Under the pieces are notes generated by a model that was not told where the DNA came from, made no database searches, and was given only the letters and a program-made list of their open reading frames with translations. From NCBI GenBank assembly GCA_029532415.1, contig JAQOTA010000069.1, positions 744,001 through 808,000 on the forward strand: DNA of 64,000 nt. The letters are read 5' to 3'. Source of the stretch: Marasmius tenuissimus (lineage: Eukaryota; Basidiomycota; Agaricomycetes; Agaricales; Marasmiaceae). The translations under genes were made by a program, and so were the position numbers. Below are positions 59,274-64,000 of this stretch, piece by piece. The stretch's first letter is position 1. Each line of letters starts with the position of its first letter.

Positions 59274-62200
59274 TCAGGTCTTGACGGGGTACTGTGCCTG
59301 CAAGAAACTATGTGCAATCTTCCGACTTGTCACAATGATTTTCCGAATGTGACCATTGAGCGCCATCCCTTCATGCCATCTCGCCACACTCAGAACCCAG
59401 GGTCCATTCCGGGATAGATCCTGAGCTCTGTCCTCACATTCCTTAAGATGGTGTTGGTACCATTTTTCTGTGTCTTTAGACCAAATTCCGATGTTGAAAG
59501 AACTGTGGTCAAACGTGTTTGGTCGAGGGAACCAAGAACAATGGATGTTCTCAAACTTGTTGACACGCTGATCTGTCGTCCACTCTGGAATTGAAGGTTA
59601 GCAGCCATGTAGGCAACGCAGAATGAGACTTACTGGTTGCACAGTAGTACACCCCACAAATCAGATCAATCTCAGGCTCTGTCAATGCCTTGCCCCAGTA
59701 CCCAGTTTCACCTTCAACAAAGAAGCATTGTCCTGTTGATAGCACAGTAGAGGCAATGGGCCCATCAACCACTGAATCTTTGCCAACAACCTCATGCACA
59801 AGCCTTGCTATAATCCCACCTTGGTGCAGAGCAATCTTCCCTCTGTCTCCCCTCAGAAACTGATTTCTGGCTGACATATATGCCAGGAAGTTGCCTGTGT
59901 CAAGTCTGTAGGTATTGGGTCAATATTCAAGATACAGTTCAGCGTCACTAGGTTTGCTGGAGTCTTTTGTATCATGAGTTGTTTGAACAAGTGGGCCTGG
60001 AATCACTGGATGAAATTCGATGCTGTTCTGTACCAATTGTGACACAACGTGTACCAGTTTAGGGCCCCAATGTCCTCGGAATATTTGGAGGACACTTGTG
60101 GGATCTGGGATGAGGAGGGAGAGATACTGTGTGTCACCATGTTCCGCGATTTCATACAAACGTCCTCCTTGATTTTCCGGGAAGTCACTTGGAAGCGCTG
60201 GAGGCCCAGACAGCGGAGCTCAGAGTCGAGGAAGTGCAAGTTGAAAGAGGTATTGAGGGTGGTTATACCACTATAAAGCTTCCCAAAAAACGCACATAAG
60301 CTCTCCATAGTGGCTGTATCTGGATCAGCCTCAGCAAAATGTGCACTTTCTGGTCGGGCTGTTCCCCAAGGCTGATTGGCAGTGTTTCCAACCCTTGACC
60401 AGCATTTTAGAGTTGACCGAGCACTTCTGGAACCCATATCTTGTGAATGCTAAGGACAGTATGCTGTGGGAGAACTCGACATCAATGGCTTTGATATCTT
60501 TTGGCCTCAATATCAATTCCATTGTCACTTCGGCCTCATTGAGCTCAGGTACTCCCTGGATCAAAGTGCTGGGATTGGCGACTGCCGGCCTTGTCACAGG
60601 CAGAGTTGACGTTGAAACCTCCTCTCTCATCTCACCCTCCTCTAACTCTCCCTCTTCGAGCTCTGCAGCAGACCCTGGGTGGTCAACCTCCATTGGAGAT
60701 GTCTGAGGTAATCCTTGAGCATTGTCTATATACTCACTAGCATTCAGATCAAGACTAGGGCCCCTGACATCAATGGGATCATCAAAATTGTGCTTGTAGG
60801 ATGATGGATTGTCACCAAAGTCGGAGCAAATGTCCCAGCAGTTCTGCCAGGAGTTGAAGACCCTTTGAGAGCAGGAATAGTTGGGCCAATAGGAATCTGC
60901 GTCTCCACGCATGAGGCATGAGAAGGGTTCGGACACAGAAAAACTCATCTATCCCTTCCCCAAGGTATACTTTCTCCCAGTGCCATACTCTCAGACCCTT
61001 CTTCTCAGGAGCATGGGATTTTGTCGCTTCACTCTCACACTGTAGACCTTGATGGCGAGCTGATTGATTCTCCTCTGCCTCCTTTTCTTCCTGAGCAGCA
61101 CGGCACTGTTCCAGAAAGTCGTGAATGAGCTCCCCAGGCCTTTGACCTGACATAGGGTACAAGGGTACATCTTTAACACGTTCATGTAGATCCAACAGGC
61201 ACAGGGCTGAGGAGACTTCAGCTGTAGAGCGAGTTTCTGAAGGCTCAGCGTCACGGGTGTCCCTTTCACTATGGATGCAGGATTGCCCCGCTAATAAACG
61301 GTCCATAAGTCCCCTTTTGGGCCCAAACAGGATGAGCATATCTTGCCCACTAGCTGTAACGTTAGTAGTTTGTTCTGGATATGGTGTTTCTGTGAGGTGT
61401 TCAATGGTTCCCCAATGCAAGATTGTCGGCATGTTCACCAGTTTGAAGAGGCAGGCAGAGGAACAGGAGAATTACTGGATCTGTTGGGTCAAAAATCGCA
61501 CCAATCCTTTTTGCATCCAAATCTCCAGTGAACAAGCCTATGAGGTCATGAATCCATGCAGGGCGAACCTTGCAAGGAGTGCTGTCCCCGTTTCCTATGT
61601 GTTGGGATATCTGCCATTTCCAGTCGAAGTTGGGGTCTGTTGCTTGCCTTTCCTTACAGGCTAAGATGATGGAGGTGCATGCTGCAATAAGGAGAAAGAA
61701 TGTATCCCATGCACCAGTGGCCAGCTCCTGAACATTCTGCTTACTGCCAGTGTAGCTCATGTAGCCATAGGCAGCAGGGAATGCCCAAAGCTTGAATTCG
61801 GCTATGAGGCCCGAGTGGGGGTTGGAAACTGTCTACAGCCAATTGACCATTGTCCTCAATCACCTCTCCAAGGTGTCCCATTGTCAAGTCATTTCTGGGT
61901 CAAGTTTATAGGTACCAGGCTTGGTCTCAATCATTAGGAATTGATGCTGGTAAGCAAGCGACTGGAAGGCAGGATAACTACTTGTGAGTGCGTTGAAATA
62001 AGGAAGAAGTGGAAGGTAGGGGCAAGAACGATTGAACCAAGTTGTCCTTCTTGCTCCGAAGACATTTCCAACTCAGTCAGGATCCAGGGTATCCCCCTCA
62101 GTGGGTATTGGAGGTATGGGAAGCTTTGACAACCAAGGCAGGTAACTATAGACCTTGTTGCCAGCTAAAAAGAATTCTCTGTCTATATCAGAAACCTGGG

Positions 62201-62300
62201 AGGTGACCTCTTGGAACGCAGTTCTATTGCCGCCCTGGATTAAAAGATATATTGAGTGTCTGCTGAGAAATCGAAGTCACAAAGATTCTCGCCTTGGGGA
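59274..62300 (-). pseudogene. Decayed member of a large uncharacterised agaricomycete protein family
   Basis: The minus strand carries, in order: SYPAFQSLAYQHQFLMIETK, KLDPEMT, EFKLWAFPAAYGYMSYTGSK, VRPAWIHDLIGLFTGDLDAK, MPTILHWGT, LRVWHWEKVYLGEGIDEFF, RVFNSWQNCWDICSDFG, an acidic tract (AAELEEGELEEGEM), MSARNQFLRGDRGKIALHQG, FVEGETGYWGKALTEPEIDL, ICGVYYCAT, then after an intron TTDQRVNKFENIHCSWFPRP to a TGA at 59274. The intron has GTAAGT, GCTAAC and TTCCAG and restores the frame. The order fits a family of roughly 900-residue proteins of unknown function that I recall from mushroom genomes. In-frame stops (near 59919, 61830-61900 and 62080) and frame changes near 61430 indicate decay. Confidence 0.65.
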
Positions 62301-63259
62301 TGTAGAAACGGACAGACTACTGGTTTCAACAACTGAGTGTCAATGGGCTGGATTTGAGCTTTCAGGATGATGATCCACAGCTGACTGCAGACAGGTTCGA
62401 CTCCAAACAAGGTGGATGAAGGTCAAAGTCAGTGTTCAAGTTGAATGTGCATTGATCCAAGATCAACATAATCATGACACATAGACATATGATAATGGAT
62501 CAATATTTGGCCATCGCCCAATACTCGGTGTTGTCTTTGGTATCCAGCAGGTATCAAGTGCCTGTTACTTATAACATCTCAAAGTAGCTTTCTCTCCTCT
62601 GCCTTCCTCTGGCTGCGGCTCAAGTGATAGCTCAACATGTGGATCTTACAAGATCCCCTAGGTATTGTGATGACTCTTCTTCACACCATCCATTCAAGCT
62701 GCCGGAATCATTCTGAGGGATTTATGAAGATACTTTTTAAACAAAACGATTGCAATTTGAACAGGACAACTCTCGTGCCGCAGGGGAGGCTTAGAGAGGC
62801 CTCTTATCAACATACAATACCTTGAGCTGGTGTCTGCATCTCTGATAAAAGATGGGAATTACAGGCCTCAAAAACACCTGTAGAGATGAGGAAACTGGCA
62901 AATTCATCGACAGGTGAGCTATAAGCCGTTAGAGTCGATTCAACCTAAATATATGTAAGTATTTCACGGCCATAAGACACAATGATTTCACCAGCATACA
63001 CACCTGTTTGACTTTTACTACAAAGGCCCTCGGAGGGGCTGTCTCTACCCGATATGTTGGCTCAAACCCCTTCTCTGTCTGCACTTCTGCATCCAAAGTC
63101 TGTCTTGCAGGGTTCTCAAGACTCTTCATTGACATAGACACTCTGAGTCCAGTCGTACTTTGTGAATCCTGATGGGAGCCCAAATTTCTGCTTGCTCCCC
63201 CTCTGCCATTGTAAGTACTTCAGGCGATGATGGAGTGGCACACAAGAAGCCAGAGTTCC
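62301..63259 (-). other. Host DNA with a possible exon at 63004-63183
   Basis: 63183-63004 reads MKSLENPARQTLDAEVQTEK then GFEPTYRVETAPPRAFVVKV and ends at a GTGTGT donor (63003). It could be an upstream exon of the 59274-62300 gene or of another gene; I cannot connect them. The remaining 700 bp show nothing I can support. Confidence 0.35.
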
Positions 63260-64000
63260 TCACATCCACCTTCGTAAACTAGCCACTAGGGCGGATTACA
63301 GGGTAGCCACCTTGTCAAGCACACACCCGACAAGATCTCTACTTAGGGGAGCACAAGTCAAAGACGCCACCCCGCATCCCAAGTTGTTGGCCAATCTGAC
63401 GGAAGCAGTCCGGAAGAAGGTCAAAGGCACTGTTATCAAGATCGACAAGGTCTCTACTAAGCTTACCGAGGAGTTTGACCCCACACATGAGGATGCAAAC
63501 CCTGGCAACAGATTGCGGGATAGGTACTCTGACCGCTTCACATTCACTGAGTAAGCCAAGGACAAGGAGAAGTCTGAGTCCGAAAGCCTAGCTGAGTGGG
63601 TAACATTTCTGGACCAGAAACTCGAGATACTCGACGATGATCCTGATACGGTTGTTGCTGCTACCGACGCGTCGGTGCCGCAAAACCCTAGACATCAGGC
63701 CGCTTCAGCGGCTATGATATACAGAAGTGGAGACTTGGTCCATCAGACCAGGTATGCTTCAGGTGTTGTTACAGCTCCAGATGCAGAGCTATATGCCATA
63801 CAAGTGGCAATTTCCTACATGGCTATGTCATGCGGGGAAAGCAACCACTTTGTACTATTTACTGACTGCATTGCTGCAGCAAAGCAGGCAATTGACCCAT
63901 CCATACACTCAGGACAGAGCCACTCTCTGGCTGTGTGTAGGGTGCTATCTGATTGGTTTGCAGGAGGAGATGACCGCAAGGTGACCTTCATCCAAGTACC
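63260..64000 (+). mobile_element. LINE copy running off the window (RNase H region)
   Basis: It starts abruptly at CACATCCACCTTCGTAAAC, inside ORF2 after the RT thumb, and continues to the window end. RNase H: ATDASVPQNP, APDAELYAI, LFTDCIAAAKQAID, with the catalytic Glu present. A TAA at 63552 stands where other copies have CAA (TEQAKDKEK). The 3' end and any target duplication lie outside the window. Confidence 0.9.

Noticed and set aside
1..64000. CRISPR arrays, toxin-antitoxin or other defence systems, secondary-metabolite clusters
   Set aside because: No regularly spaced repeats, no cas or other system genes and no biosynthetic domains; all large ORFs are retrotransposon or unidentified host proteins.

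Overview
The window looks like a transposon-rich piece of an agaricomycete (Basidiomycota) nuclear genome. Three things point there: short introns of about 50-80 nt with GTRNGY donors and CTRAC-like branch sites, a degenerate member of a large uncharacterised protein family that I recall as common in mushroom-forming fungi, and dense Ty1/Copia, Ty3/Gypsy and Tad-like non-LTR (LINE) retrotransposons. I cannot name the species. I see no bacterial operon, CRISPR array, rRNA or intact tRNA gene.

Layout. 1-1708: host DNA with a small spliced gene (exons 754-915, 995-1240, 1312-1461). 1709-7796: Copia element Cop1 (minus strand, both LTRs). 7797-9851: LTR-like scraps and an unidentified decayed reading frame. 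9852-13910: decayed second Copia family (Cop2) carrying a solo LTR (LTR-A) with its own target duplication. 13933-15426: unidentified ORF. 15794-22522: near-complete Copia element Cop3 (271-bp LTRs, 5-bp ACCGT duplication, one 1869-codon gag-pol ORF). 22646-23470: unidentified host-like ORF. 24868-25377: solo LTR-B. 25691-26134: 5'-truncated LINE with a 15-bp duplication. 26871-27060: diverged Cop3-like LTR. 27061-38190: pile of LINE copies split by a second Cop1-family copy (30145-34977), with a near-identical inverted repeat of about 1.5 kb. 38225-39430: Gypsy integrase and chromodomain remnant. 40017-42470: 5' half of another Cop2-family element. 42471-44858: LINE chimera. 45046-54484: LINE inside LINE, each bounded by its own target duplication. 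54500-55496: RING-finger gene remnant truncated by a LINE. 55497-58953: two more LINEs. 59274-62300: decayed host gene. 63260-64000: LINE running off the window.

How it works together. The LINE family (ORF1 with CCHC knuckles; ORF2 with APE endonuclease, reverse transcriptase, RNase H and a C-terminal Cys/His motif; conserved 3' UTR and poly(A)) is the main builder of the window. Its best copy shows an ORF1/ORF2 junction of the form TAATG, as in stop-start coupled LINEs. Several copies are internally deleted, and one keeps a single 662-codon ORF1::ORF2-tail fusion. All three Copia families have the same primer site starting GGTTATGGGC just inside the 5' LTR, which fits priming by a half initiator-methionine tRNA as in Drosophila copia. 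Where intact copies allow comparison, the disabling mutations are mostly C-to-T (or G-to-A) changes at CpG. Every large element carries at least one disabling lesion, so I see no autonomous element here, though Cop3 and the inner LINE are close.

Limits: there was no alignment or database search. Identities are by eye, most family names rest on motifs, and host ORFs without a name are genuinely unrecognised.
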